Positions 51,852 to 62,600 of a DNA stretch of 64,000 nt are shown in pieces. Below the pieces are notes generated by a model. It worked only from the letters and a program-made list of their open reading frames with translations. It searched no databases and was not told where the DNA came from. A program made the translations under genes and the position numbers. The stretch is from Azospirillum sp. B21 (lineage in GTDB: Bacteria > Pseudomonadota > Alphaproteobacteria > Azospirillales > Azospirillaceae), in assembly GCF_008364825.1 (NCBI RefSeq), contig NZ_VTTO01000005.1, positions 405,632 to 469,631 on the forward strand, in the 5' to 3' direction. Every line of letters begins with the position of its first letter. The stretch's first letter is position 1.

Positions 51852-54719
51852 ATGACAACGACCGTCGTTACCGATCTCAATCTTGTAAGTTCCACTGCCG
51901 GCAACGTCGGAGGAAACTTGGACTCGGAAAGTCCGGTGCTTTCGGGTAACGGCACAAAAGCAGTCTTTACCAGCTACTCGAACAACCTTGTCGAAAATGA
52001 TTCTTCGCCCAATGAAATCGATCTCTACCTCAAGGACCTCGAGACCGGTCAGATTACGCTGGTCAACCAGACACAAGCCGGAAAGCAGGTGATCGGATGG
52101 CTGAGCGCGGCGACCATATCGGATGACGGGACCACGGTTGCCTTTTCCAGCTACACGGATGATCTCCCGCCGACAAACAATGACGGGTTCTATGATCTTT
52201 ACGTGAAGGACTTGACGACCGGAGCGGTAACGTTGGTTTCTCGTGCGCAGGACGGCGGCGATGCGAATGGCTCCAGCTTTTCCGCTGCATTGTCCGCCGA
52301 TGGAACGAAGATCGCTTTCCTCAGCCAAGCAAGCAACCTTGTCACCGGCGACACGAACGGACGGGGGGATATCTTCGTCAAAGACCTGACCACGGGCAAG
52401 ACGACCCTGGTCAGTCAGGCGGTGGACGGCTCCCCCGGGAATGGCCCCAGCTCCAATCCCGTAATTTCGGGGGATGGAACGAAGATCGCCTTTTCCAGCA
52501 GTGCCGACAATCTGGTTCCCGGTGACGGCAACGGTGGTGAAGACATATTCGTAAGGGATCTGAACACGGGGAAAACCATCCTGGCCAGTCGGGCGGCGGA
52601 TGGAAGACAGGCATCAGGCGGCGTGGGCATACCGTCCATTTCGGATGACGGAACCAAACTGGTATTTTCCAGCAACGACGATGATCTGGCTCCGGACGAC
52701 GGCAACGGCACCGATGACGTTTTCCTGAAGGACCTGGTGACAGGCGAGCTGACGCTGATCAGCCGCGACCAGGACGGCAAACCGGGAAACGGGCAATCCA
52801 TCCTGCCAACCATTTCAGGGGACGGAACGAGAATTGCCTTCACCAGCGTCGCCGCCCTCGTTCCCAGGGACGGTCCCGCCTCCGCGTATGACATCTATGT
52901 GAAGGACTTGACCACAGGAGCGATGATACTGGCCAGCGAGACCGGTGACGGTGTCCAGTCGAACGGCTCCTCATTCGCAGGCGTCATCTCGGCCGACGGA
53001 TCGCATGTCGGCTTTCAGAGCTTTGCCGACAACCTCTCATCCGACGATGCCAACGGGGGCTCGACCGACATCTTCGTCGCGACCCTCGGCCCACTGGAAG
53101 GCCGGTGCCTCAAGGGAACCGGTGGAGCGGATACACTGATAGGGGGACGGGGAGACGATACGATGTCCGGTCGCCGGGGTGACGATCTCCTGGTCGGCAA
53201 GGGCGGGCGTGACGCGTTGGCGGGAGATCAGGGCAACGACACCGTATGGGGCGACAGCGGCAATGACATCGTGAAGGGCGGTTCCGGCGACGATCGTCTG
53301 GATGGTGGGGCCGGAAACGATGTGGTGAGCGGCGGTCCGGGAGCCGACAGTCTCCTTGGCGGTAGCGGTCGCGACACACTCTATGCCGGAGTTGACGGCC
53401 AGACCGACACTATGGCCGGCGGACCTGGAGACGATGTCTATTGGATCATCGGATCCGGCGGTGCCCAACCGTCCGGCGACATCATCGGTGAGAATCCCGG
53501 GGAGGGCACCGATACGGTTTTCGTCAAAGGCTCCTATCAACTGGTGGACAATCTTGAGAATGCCGTCCTGCTGGCCTACCCATCCCAAGACCGAACGCTC
53601 CTGAGCGGAAACAGCGGGTCCAACAACCTTCGCGGCAACTCGGGCGCAAACGACATCTATGGCGCCGCGGGGAACGATACGATCCGGGGCGGCGGCGGCG
53701 ACGATCGGCTGGGAGGCTATGACGGCGATGACCGCCTGTTCGGGGGCTCCGGCAACGATGGCTTGAATGGTGAAGCGGGCGACGACGTGCTGGATGGCGG
53801 CAGGGGAAACGACAGGCTCGGCGGCGGACTGGGCGACGACCTGCTGATCGGCGGCGACGGCAATGACAGCATCGGCGTGCATGATCCTTATCAAGGGGCC
53901 CTTGCCGGACGCGACACCCTCGTCGGAGGCAGGGGCGATGATTGGATGGACGGCGGCGGGGCGCCGGGCCGGTGGGGCGCCGTCGATTTCGACGACGCCG
54001 CCGACCTGTTCCACTTCGGCGCCGGTGGCAAAGGCTTCGGCCATGACACGATCTCGGGTTTCAACGAGGACAATGACCGGATCGAATTCCACGGCTACAG
54101 CCACGCCGATCTTGCCGGTCCGGTGACAGTCAAGGACATCGAGCCATACACCTACTACCCGGACGGCTATTCCTGGGCGGCTGACATCGCCTTCAAGGAC
54201 GGATCCACCCTTCATGTCACCGGGGTGTCGCGCGGCCTGCCGACCTTCACCGAAGGAAGCGATTTCACCTTCCCCGACTCCAGGCCATCAGGAACCGAAA
54301 CCCTGTTTTCGGCCGACGACCCGGTCCACGGCCGTGAACTCTGGGGCACCGACGGCAAGACCGCATACCTCGTCAAGGACATTGCGCCCGGGCCGACCTC
54401 TTCCCCGCCCACCGGATCGGTGTCCATCGACGGCACGCTGTTCTTCACGGCTGACGATGCGATCCATGGCGCAGAATTGTGGATGAGCGACGGCACCGCC
54501 GCCGCTACGCACATGGTCAAGGATGTCGCTTCCGGACCCAACTGGACAGCGGCGGGCGGTTTCAGTGCCGTCGACGGTGGGCTTGTCTACAGCGCTCCCG
54601 ATCATCAACAGGACCGGGTACTCTTCTCATTCGGTCCGGCCTCCTTGAGCGTCGATCGAACCGGCAGTGCCGATCTCACGGACACATCCTTCGCCCCGAA
54701 GGCCATCGTTTCGCTCTGA
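51852..54719 (+). CDS. Beta-propeller (PD40) / RTX calcium-binding secreted protein
   Basis: 955 residues. Residues about 1-410 are TolB-like blades: units such as 'ISDDGTKLVFSSNDDDLAPD', 'DVFLKDLVTGELTLISRDQD' and 'ISGDGTKIAFSSSADNLVPG' repeat about eight times. Residues about 416-700 hold RTX nonapeptides (GGRGDDTMSG, GGSGDDRLDG, GGAGNDVVSG and others), the Ca-binding beta-roll of type I secretion substrates. The end has 'ELWGTDGKTAYLVKD' and 'ELWMSDGTAAATHMVKD', repeats seen in hyalin-like extracellular proteins. No N-terminal signal is present, as expected for type I export. A surface or secreted adhesin or enzyme is likely; no catalytic motif is seen. Confidence 0.88.
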   Translation: MTTTVVTDLNLVSSTAGNVGGNLDSESPVLSGNGTKAVFTSYSNNLVENDSSPNEIDLYLKDLETGQITLVNQTQAGKQVIGWLSAATISDDGTTVAFSSYTDDLPPTNNDGFYDLYVKDLTTGAVTLVSRAQDGGDANGSSFSAALSADGTKIAFLSQASNLVTGDTNGRGDIFVKDLTTGKTTLVSQAVDGSPGNGPSSNPVISGDGTKIAFSSSADNLVPGDGNGGEDIFVRDLNTGKTILASRAADGRQASGGVGIPSISDDGTKLVFSSNDDDLAPDDGNGTDDVFLKDLVTGELTLISRDQDGKPGNGQSILPTISGDGTRIAFTSVAALVPRDGPASAYDIYVKDLTTGAMILASETGDGVQSNGSSFAGVISADGSHVGFQSFADNLSSDDANGGSTDIFVATLGPLEGRCLKGTGGADTLIGGRGDDTMSGRRGDDLLVGKGGRDALAGDQGNDTVWGDSGNDIVKGGSGDDRLDGGAGNDVVSGGPGADSLLGGSGRDTLYAGVDGQTDTMAGGPGDDVYWIIGSGGAQPSGDIIGENPGEGTDTVFVKGSYQLVDNLENAVLLAYPSQDRTLLSGNSGSNNLRGNSGANDIYGAAGNDTIRGGGGDDRLGGYDGDDRLFGGSGNDGLNGEAGDDVLDGGRGNDRLGGGLGDDLLIGGDGNDSIGVHDPYQGALAGRDTLVGGRGDDWMDGGGAPGRWGAVDFDDAADLFHFGAGGKGFGHDTISGFNEDNDRIEFHGYSHADLAGPVTVKDIEPYTYYPDGYSWAADIAFKDGSTLHVTGVSRGLPTFTEGSDFTFPDSRPSGTETLFSADDPVHGRELWGTDGKTAYLVKDIAPGPTSSPPTGSVSIDGTLFFTADDAIHGAELWMSDGTAAATHMVKDVASGPNWTAAGGFSAVDGGLVYSAPDHQQDRVLFSFGPASLSVDRTGSADLTDTSFAPKAIVSL

Positions 54720-55844
54720 GACAGTGCGGCGGTGAGACGCATCAGCCGCGATGGCGAAGATATCGGCGTCTACGCCGGTACCGTTGGGATGCAGCCGATC
54801 GTCTCCCGGGTTGTCATAGACGACGATCAGCCTCCGCTCCGGATCGCCGGTGCCGCCCGGCAGCCAAGCGATTCCTTCGGCATGGTCGAAGCCGGTGCCG
54901 AAGGGCACGTCCAGCACGCGGGTCAGGCGGTCGCGCGGAACTATGGTGGAGGAATCAGCGTCCAGGCAGCCGGACCAGCGCCAGACATGGGCCGGCCCGT
55001 CCAGATCCATGGTCGGTCCTGCGAGGATGAGGAGGTCGTCGCCGTCGAAGGTCAGTTCGCGAATGCCCAGCCCGTCCAGATCGATGAAGCGCTTGCGATA
55101 CGCCGGGGCCTTGCCGTCCGGTGTCCGGAGCTTCAGCCGGCCGGAGCCGCTGCCGGCAATGCGCAGGTCCAGGATGCAGGCCCAGCCGCGCAGCACCGGT
55201 CCACGCAGGCCGAGGAACACGCGGTTTCCGCGCACCGCGATGCCTTCGATGTCCAGCCCGTTCTCCTTGGCCGGTATGTGAACGAAGCGCCCGATATGCT
55301 CGTCGCCCTTCAGCGCCTTCGCCAAGGCGTTGCGCTTGCGGCCCATCTTCACACAGGCAGCCAGGCGGCCTTCATGCCGGCGCACCGGATCGAACACGCC
55401 ATCGCCGATGGCGGCGAGCGGGATGCGGCCGAGCAGGCAGCGGTTCGCCTCGCGCTTCACCTCGGTCAGCCGCTTCAGGCACTCGTCGCCGCTGTGCTCC
55501 TGCGGTTTGGGTTTGCGGCGGGCGAGGCTGTGCGAACCGACCACCCACAGCCAGCCGTCGTCGACTGCCAGCCCTTCGACATCCGCTTCACCTTCGGGAC
55601 CGGCGGGCAGGTCGAAGAAGTCGGTCAGGGCGAAGGATCGGTGGTCGGCGTAGTGCCCATCGGGGCCGGCGATCAGCCGTTCGATCCGCGCGCCCTCGTC
55701 GGAGGCGACGAACAGGCAGCGCCCGATGGCCACCGCGACCGAGATATTGTTGCGGACAGGCTTTTCCAGCGCCGGATCGACCGCGTCATGCGGATGGAAG
55801 GTGAGGCGCAGGCGGGCGTTTGGCGTGGCTGCTGTATGGATCAT
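54627..55844 (-). CDS. DUF3616 domain protein
   Basis: 405 residues from the ATG at 55844; an upstream frame to 55904 is possible. The family pattern is present: 'NISVAVAIGRCLFVASDEGA', 'EADVEGLAVDDGWLWVVGSH' (S-x-RRKPK), 'NGLDIEGIAVRGNRVFLGLR' and 'GIRELTFDGDDLLILAGPTM', then 'HAEGIAWLPG'. It looks like a beta-propeller of the SdiA-regulated/phytase-like kind. It has no signal peptide. Its 3' end overlaps the end of the convergent RTX gene by 93 bases, so one of the two tails may have been extended by loss of a stop codon. Confidence 0.8.
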   Translation of the reverse strand: MIHTAATPNARLRLTFHPHDAVDPALEKPVRNNISVAVAIGRCLFVASDEGARIERLIAGPDGHYADHRSFALTDFFDLPAGPEGEADVEGLAVDDGWLWVVGSHSLARRKPKPQEHSGDECLKRLTEVKREANRCLLGRIPLAAIGDGVFDPVRRHEGRLAACVKMGRKRNALAKALKGDEHIGRFVHIPAKENGLDIEGIAVRGNRVFLGLRGPVLRGWACILDLRIAGSGSGRLKLRTPDGKAPAYRKRFIDLDGLGIRELTFDGDDLLILAGPTMDLDGPAHVWRWSGCLDADSSTIVPRDRLTRVLDVPFGTGFDHAEGIAWLPGGTGDPERRLIVVYDNPGDDRLHPNGTGVDADIFAIAADASHRRTVSERNDGLRGEGCVREIGTAGSIDAQGGRTE

Positions 55845-55904
55845 GGTGGTACAACGCGCAACGCGCCGGAATGGATCGGCACGCTTGACCCTGCGGGACA
55901 GCAT

Positions 55905-56666
55905 TCCGGGCGGATCGCCGGGTTGTGGTGGCTGTTCCTGTGGGTATTGACTGCGTCGCTTATCTGCTGGTGCTTGCCGGGTTGCCGATCACGGCGATCC
56001 GCCCGCGCCGCCGCGGCCGCCTGCCCCAGGGACCGGCCTTCGCCAAGGAAAAGCACATCGAACGCCGGCTACATGGGAATGACGGTTAACTACACATGGT
56101 TTCTTCGACGGCATTAGCTTGCCACCGATTCCAGAAGGTGGAAGGGCCGTCCACCACATCACCTCACCGCCCTCCGCAGTACACGATCTGCGACCTTCAA
56201 CAGGTGGGCGCCCTTAAAGACACTGTGTTGCGGTTAGGTGAATCTCTAACTGGTTCCTGATGGATATTACTGCCATTTTCTATCCTACAATCCCACGATC
56301 ATGGGATGCCATTAATTCGGAATCTATTTATCTTCAGTACGTTGGTGAAATCAACGATACCGTGCAAAGGTTATCCAAAAAACTGGGGACGGTGGGGTGA
56401 CAGGGTGGGGGACAAGTCGATCCAATGCCGTATGGCGTCCCGTATCTGCTCAGTTGGCCGGGAGCCGCCGGCTACACCATCGCATTTTCCATTTATTAGG
56501 CTTGTGACCTGCTTTTCTTTCCGCTTCTTCGACGACCGGCGGTCGATCCGTGTGTACCGGCCGAAGCGACAGAAAGTCTAACAGACCCTTTGAAACGATC
56601 AGCCGGTTCGATGCAACCGCTGAGCCGGCACGGAATTTGCCGCTGTATTGAAAGGATCGAACGAAC
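55905..56666. other. Intergenic region before the giant repeat gene
   Basis: About 760 bases without a supported gene. From 56220 to 56350 it is clearly A+T-rich, and ATCCCA-CGATCA-TGGGAT (56290-56307) is an inverted repeat that could be an operator. The giant gene's promoter is presumably between here and 56650. Confidence 0.35.
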
Positions 56667-59600
56667 GTGGCCACTCCAACCTTCACGCTGGTCGGCGGCG
56701 GCATCTCCGGTCTGACGAATGTCGGCGAATCTTCATCACCGACACTCCGGGATATGGATGGTGACGGCGACCTGGATCTGCTGGTTGGAAATCAAAGCGG
56801 CGACTTGGTCTATTTCTCCAATACCGGGACATCGTTGGCGCCTGCATTCTCCCTGCAGGGCACCAATCTTTTTGGAATCTCCGACGTCGGCACCAATGCG
56901 ACACCCGGCTTGGTGGATATCGACGGCGACGGCGATCTCGATCTGTTCGTCGGCAACGCGGCCGGCGATACGCTGTTCTTCCGCAACACTGGAACGGCGT
57001 CATCGCCGGCCTTTGCCCTTGAAGGCACCAACCCGTTCACAATTGCCAATGTCGGCACCAATGCGGATCCGGCCTTCGCCGATCTGGATGGGGATGGCGA
57101 CGCCGATCTGTTGATCGGGAATGGTGCAGGCGATCTTCTTCTGTACCGTAACGTCGGAACCTCGTCGTCTCCAACCTTTACCCTGGAGGGAACCAACCCC
57201 TTCGGCATCACGAACGAAGCGGCCGGCTCCGCGTCCCCGACCTTCGTCGATCTCGACGGAGACGGCGACATCGATCTTGTCGTCAAGAGCACCATCTACA
57301 TCAATACCGGCACCACGGCATCTCCGACCTTTTCCTCGGTTGGAACGGATGCCTATGGCATCTCCATCAGCGGCTCCCCCAATCCGACCTTCGCCGACCT
57401 CGACGGCGATGGCGACATCGATGCGCTCTTCGGCACCAGTGGCGGCGATTTCTCCTATTTCAGGAACATCGCGCCGGTCGTCACGACGCTCGGCGGTTCG
57501 GGAAACACGCTGACGTTGTCGCAGATCGATACGCTGACCGGCGGCGCCGGCACCGACGTGATCACGCTGGGCGACATCGGGGCGACATTCATCGTCCGCG
57601 CGGTCGAGACGCTGACCGGCGGGGCCGGCACCGACGTGGTCACGCTGGGCACCGGCGGCTCGACGATGCTGGTGAGCGGATTGGAGGCGTTGTCCGGCAC
57701 CGGCGGCACCAATGTGATCACATTGGCCGGTTCGGCCGGCAACACCATGATGGTGTCGTGGCTGAGGACCCTGACCGGCAGCGTCGGGAGCGACGTCATC
57801 ACGCTGGGCACGGCGGGCAACAGCACGACGATGAGGGAGGTGGAAACCCTGATCGGCGGAGTTGGGACCGATGTCATCACGCTGTCGGGGGCGGGCAACA
57901 CCGTCGCGGTGTCCGGCATGGAATCCATGCTGGGCAGTACCGGCACCGACGTCGTCGTCCTGAGCGACACCGGCAACACGATCGCGGTCTACATCACAGA
58001 GACCGTCATCGGTGGTGCTGGAACGGATGCCGTTCTGTTCGGCTCCAATGGCGTGCAGGTCGCCGCGTGGGGCGTGGAATCCGTCACCGCGGGCGGTGCA
58101 GGCGGCACGACGGTATTGAACCTGGGGGCGCAGGGCAACACCACCACGGTGTCATTGATAACGAACATCGTCGGCGGCGTCGGCACCGATATCATCACGC
58201 TGGGATCGACCGGCGTCACCGCCAGAGTGGCGGGATTGGAGACCCTGACCGGCGGCATCGCCACCGACGCAGTGACCCTCGGAACCGCCGGTTCGACCAT
58301 GCTGGTCTCCCGGCTGGAAACGCTGACCGGCGGTGTCGGCACCGATGTGGTGACGATCGGCTCGGGCGGCTCGACGCTGCTGGTCCGACTTCTGGAAACG
58401 TTGACCGGTGGCGCCGGCACCGATGTGGTGACGCTGGGCTCCGGTGGCTCGACGCAGTTGGTGAGCGGTCTGGAGACGCTGACCGGCGGTGCGGGGGCGG
58501 ATACGGTGATGCTGGGCTCGGCCGGCAACACGCTGTTGGTGCGGTTGTTGGAGACGCTGACGGGCGGAAGCGGAACCGACGTTGTGACGACCGCCTCGGG
58601 CGGTTCTACGCTGGCGGCGGCGCAGTTGGAGACGCTGACCGGCGGAATCGGGTCCGACGTGGTGACGCTGGACAGCGGCGGCAACACGCTGTTGGTGCGG
58701 TTGTTGGAGTCGCTGATCGGCGGAGCCGGTACCGACCTCGTCATGCTGGGCAGCGGCGGCAACACGCTGCTGGTGCGGTTGTTGGAGACGCTGACCGGTG
58801 GTGCCGGCTCCGATGTGGTGACGGTGGGCACGGGTGGCTCGACGCTGCTGGCGAGTGACCTGGAGACGCTGACCGGCGGCGCCGGGAGCGACGTGGTGAT
58901 GCTGGGCTCGTCCGGCAACACGCTGACCGTCTGGCGGATCGAGACGCTGACGGGCGAAAGCGGAACCGACGTGGTGACGGTCGCCTCGGGCGGTTCGACA
59001 CTGGCGGCGGCGCAGTTGGAGACGCTGACCGGCGGTATCGGGTCCGACGTGGTGACGCTGGGCAGCGGCGGCAACACGCTGTTGGTGCGGTTGTTGGAGA
59101 CGCTGACCGGCGGAGCCGGTACCGACCTCGTCACGCTGGGCAGCGGCGGCAACACGCTGCTGGTGCGGTTGTTGGAGACGCTGACCGGCGGTGCCGGTAC
59201 CGACCTCGTTACGCTGGGCAGCGGCGGCAGCACGATGACAGTGTCGCTGTTGGACATGCTGACCGGCGGGGCCGGCACCGATATCATCACGCTGAGCGAT
59301 ACCGGCAACAGTTTTACCATAAGGCAGATCGAGACACTGTTCGGCGGCTCCGGTTCCGACATCATCAATTATGTGCTGAGCACCACGGAAACCATAACAT
59401 TAAGCGATATCGAGGCGATTACTGCCTCAGGGAGCGGAACGCTTACCGTCCAGATCGGAACGGATGGCGGAACGATTTCGGTCGGCAACCTCGATTATGT
59501 CGTCGGTTCCTCGGGCACGGATGTCGTCACTCTTTCAGGAACTTATATCCTTGGCGTCTCCAACATCGAGACGCTCATCGGTACGAATTCTGTCGATCAC

Positions 59601-62600
59601 AGTGTAATTCTCGGTACCGGCGGCAACACGATGCTGGTCGCCGGGATGGAATCTCTGATCGGTGGGACCGGCACCGATGTGATCGCCAGCGGCTCCGACG
59701 GTTCGACGATGGTGGTGTCACTGCTGGAGACGTTGACCGGCGGTGCCGGTACCGATGTCGTGACGGTGGGTTCGACCGGAAGTACGCTGCTGGTGGGCGG
59801 GTTGGAGACGCTGATCGGCGGCAGCGGGGTCGAGGTTCTGTCGTTGGAAACGGCAGGCAATACCCTGTCTGCCATCGCTATCGAGACCCTGACCGGTGGT
59901 GCCGGGACCGACGTGGTGACGCTGGACGCGGCCGGCAACACGCTGCTTGCGAGTGGCGTCGAGACGCTGGTCGGAGGTGCCGGTACCGATGTCCTGGATT
60001 TGGACAACGTCGGCAATGCCATTTCGGCCCTGCAGTTCGAGACGGTCAATGGCGGTCTGGGGACCGATATTGTCGCGCTGGGCAGCACCGGCACCACGCT
60101 TTTAATTTCGGCACTCGAGACGATCGCGGGCGGCACGGGTACCGACGTCGTCGAACTCGGCACGGCCGGCAACACCCTGCTTGCGGACCTGCTCGACACC
60201 ATCGTCGGCGGCCTGGGGACCGATCTGGTCCTTCTCGGCACGAGCGCCGGTACGCTGGCGGTTTCGGGCTTGGAATTCCTGACCGGCGGTACCGGCATCG
60301 AGGTCATTCAACTCGGCACGGCCGGCAGCACCCTCGTCGTCGCTGCCCTGGAAACGCTGACGGGCTCCGTCGGCACCGATGTGGTCACGCTGGACGGTAT
60401 CGGCGACACGCTGTCCGTCTCGGCTGTAGAGACATTGGCCGGCGGCACGGGCACCGATGTCGTCATGCTGGATCCGGCTGGCAACACCATCATGATTTCG
60501 GCGGTCGAGACGATCGGCGGCTCGTCCGGCATCGACGTCATCGTCTTCGGCACGGCCGGCGCGACGATCCTCGCCAATCTGCTGGAAACGATCACGGGCG
60601 GCGCGGGCACGGAACTGGTCTTCCTCGGCACGGCCGGTTCGACGGTTTCGGTGTCCGACATCGACACCCTGATCGGCGAGCTGGGCACCGACGTCGTGAC
60701 GTTGGGCACAACCGGCAATACGCTGCTGGCGAGCGCGCTTGAAACGCTGACCGGCGGGGTCGGCACGGACGTGGTCACGCTGGGCACCGGCGGCTCGACG
60801 ATGCTGGTGAGCGGATTGGAGGCGTTGTCCGGCACCGGCGGCACCAATGTGATCACATTGGCCGGTTCGGCCGGCAACACCATGATGGTGTCGTGGCTGA
60901 GGACCCTGACCGGCAGCGTCGGGAGCGACGTCATCACGCTGGGCACGGCGGGCAACAGCACGACGATGAGGGAGGTGGAAACCCTGATCGGCGGAGTTGG
61001 GACCGATGTCATCACGCTGTCGGGGGCGGGCAACACCGTCGCGGTGTCCGGCATGGAATCCATGCTGGGCAGTACCGGCACCGACGTCGTCGTCCTGAGC
61101 GACACCGGCAACACGATCGCGGTCTACATCACAGAGACCGTCATCGGTGGTGCTGGAACGGATGCCGTTCTGTTCGGCTCCAATGGCGTGCAGGTCGCCG
61201 CGTGGGGCGTGGAATCCGTCACCGCGGGCGGTGCAGGCGGCACGACGGTATTGAACCTGGGGGCGCAGGGCAACACCACCACGGTGTCATTGATAACGAA
61301 CATCGTCGGCGGCGTCGGCACCGATATCATCACGCTGAGCGATACCGGCAACAGTTTTGCCATAAGACAGATCGAGACGCTGTTCGGCGGCTCCGGTTCC
61401 GACATTATCAACTACGTGCTGAGCACCACGGAAACCATAACATTAAGCGATATCGAGGCGATTACTGCCTCAGGGAGCGGAACGCTTACCGTCCAGATCG
61501 GAACGGATGGCGGAACGATTTCGGTCGGCAACCTCGATTATGTCGTCGGTTCCTCGGGCACGGATGTCGTCACTCTTTCAGGAACTTATATCCTTGGCGT
61601 CTCCAACATCGAGACGCTCATCGGTACGAATTCTGTCGATCACAGTGTAATTCTCGGTACCGGCGGCAACACGATGCTGGTCGCCGGGATGGAATCTCTG
61701 ATCGGTGGGACCGGCACCGATGTGATCGCCAGCGGCTCCGACGGTTCGACGATGGTGGTGTCACTGCTGGAGACGTTGACCGGCGGCATCGCCACCGACG
61801 TGGTGACGCTCGGTTCGGCCGGCAGCACGCTGCTTGCGAGTGGCGTCGAGACGCTGACCGGTGGTGCCGGGACCGACGTGGTGACGCTCGGTTCGGCCGG
61901 AAGTACGCTGCTGGTGGGCGGGTTGGAGACGCTGATCGGCGGCAGCGGGGTCGAGGTTCTGTCGTTGGAAACGGCAGGCAATACCCTGTCTGCCATCGCT
62001 ATCGAGACCCTGACCGGTGGTGCCGGGACCGACGTGGTCACGCTGGGCACGACCGGCAACACGCTGCTGGCGGGCGCGCTTGAAACGCTGATCGGTGGGA
62101 CCGGCACCGACGTGGTCGTGATCGGCACCGAAGGCGCCACGATCCAGGTCAGCAGCATCGAAACCGTCATCGCAACCGGCCAGACGCTTCATCTCAGCGG
62201 GCTGGAAACCCTGGTTAGTATCCCGAGCGCCGATGTCCTCATATTGGGCGATGGCGGCAGCACCCTGTCCGTCTCGGCCCAATACAGGAGCATCATCGGA
62301 TCGTCCGGTTCCGATGTGATCACGCTCGGCAGCGGGAGCCGCACCGTCTTCGTCGAGCGTCTCGAGACGCTGACCGGGTCCGCCGGCGGCGATGCCGTGG
62401 CCATCGGGACGTCCGGCATCACCCTGCTGGCGACCATGATCGAGACGATCGCCGGTGGGATCGGTGGCGACGTCATCATGCTCGGCAGTGCTGGCGGTAC
62501 CCTGCTGGCGGACCGGCTGGAAACCCTGATCGGCGGGGCCGGTGCCGATGTGGTGACCCTTGGCACCACGGGTGTTCCGCTGCTGCTCGCCGCCGTCGAG

